DNA of 35,634 nt. Source: Accumulibacter sp. Its GTDB lineage: Bacteria; Pseudomonadota; Gammaproteobacteria; Burkholderiales; Rhodocyclaceae. Of the stretch, positions 35,583 to 35,634 are shown piece by piece; within the stretch, counting starts at the first letter, position 1, and each line of letters opens with the position of its first letter. A program made the position numbers and the translations under genes. The notes under the pieces were generated by a model. The model saw only the letters and a list, made by a program, of their open reading frames with translations. It was not told the DNA's origin and made no database searches. The stretch covers positions 1-35,634 of the forward strand of contig NZ_JAMTDQ010000013.1 in assembly GCF_023806635.1 (NCBI RefSeq). Reading direction: 5' to 3'.

Positions 35583-35634
35583 TGTTACGTCCCGCCCTAT
35601 TCAAGCCTCTCCGTCCCGAGCTATTCCGGGGTGA
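35583..35634 (-). repeat. Terminal inverted repeat, right copy
   Basis: Reverse complement of 15-66 with a single mismatch, running exactly to the last base of the window. Its gene-side edge (35583) interrupts the DUF1156-type gene. The two outward-facing copies suggest that the window is bounded by two copies of one element. Confidence 0.85.

Overview
The window is about 35.6 kb of GC-rich DNA that looks like a Betaproteobacterium, most likely Rhodocyclales and possibly close to 'Candidatus Accumulibacter'. This is inference. It rests on the gene neighbourhood radA-alr-LysR next to lplT, a PEP-CTERM secreted protein, the tsaB-rimI-UDG cluster, and an actinobacterial-type GlgM/GlgE glucan pathway. 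Both ends of the window finish in the same 52-bp sequence in inverted orientation (51/52 identical). Each copy cuts off a protein-coding gene. The window is therefore probably a whole contig or segment lying between two copies of one insertion element.

Left end (1-2.6 kb): a gene graveyard. It holds the C-terminal end of a nucleotidyltransferase-fold protein cut by the repeat, an arylsulfatase that has lost its catalytic region and carries an in-frame stop, a scrap of a HAD-family hydrolase, and a frameshifted UMF1-type MFS transporter.

Core region (2.7-31.5 kb): intact, densely packed chromosomal genes. They are a TPR/GT41 O-GlcNAc-transferase-like protein with a near-consensus promoter; a YdjM-type membrane hydrolase divergent from an amidase with an SH3 domain; an unlisted 52-aa membrane microprotein; a SixA-Nudix fusion; and an FtsX-like ABC permease. 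Next come the PEP-CTERM protein, radA, alr and a LysR regulator, divergent lplT, an Lrp regulator, and the UDG-rimI-tsaB operon (transcribed tsaB to UDG). The glucan block glgM-glgE faces glgP across a strong hairpin. A patatin-like lipoprotein coupled to a BenE transporter, the ABC-F protein uup and tRNA-Arg(CCU) follow. GlgM makes maltose-1-phosphate, GlgE polymerises it into alpha-1,4-glucan, and GlgP releases glucose-1-phosphate. Together they form a glycogen building and mobilisation set.

Right end (31.5-35.6 kb): just past the tRNA-Arg, visibly lower-GC DNA carries a phage-defence-type locus, all on the minus strand. In transcription order it holds the C-terminus of a DUF1156-type DNA methyltransferase (cut by the terminal repeat), a PIN toxin and ribbon-helix-helix antitoxin overlapping it, and a phospholipase-D/SNF2 helicase. 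The combination resembles the DISARM-related arrays that pair DUF1156 with PLD-helicase proteins, here with a toxin-antitoxin pair embedded between the two. This is the most interesting part of the window.
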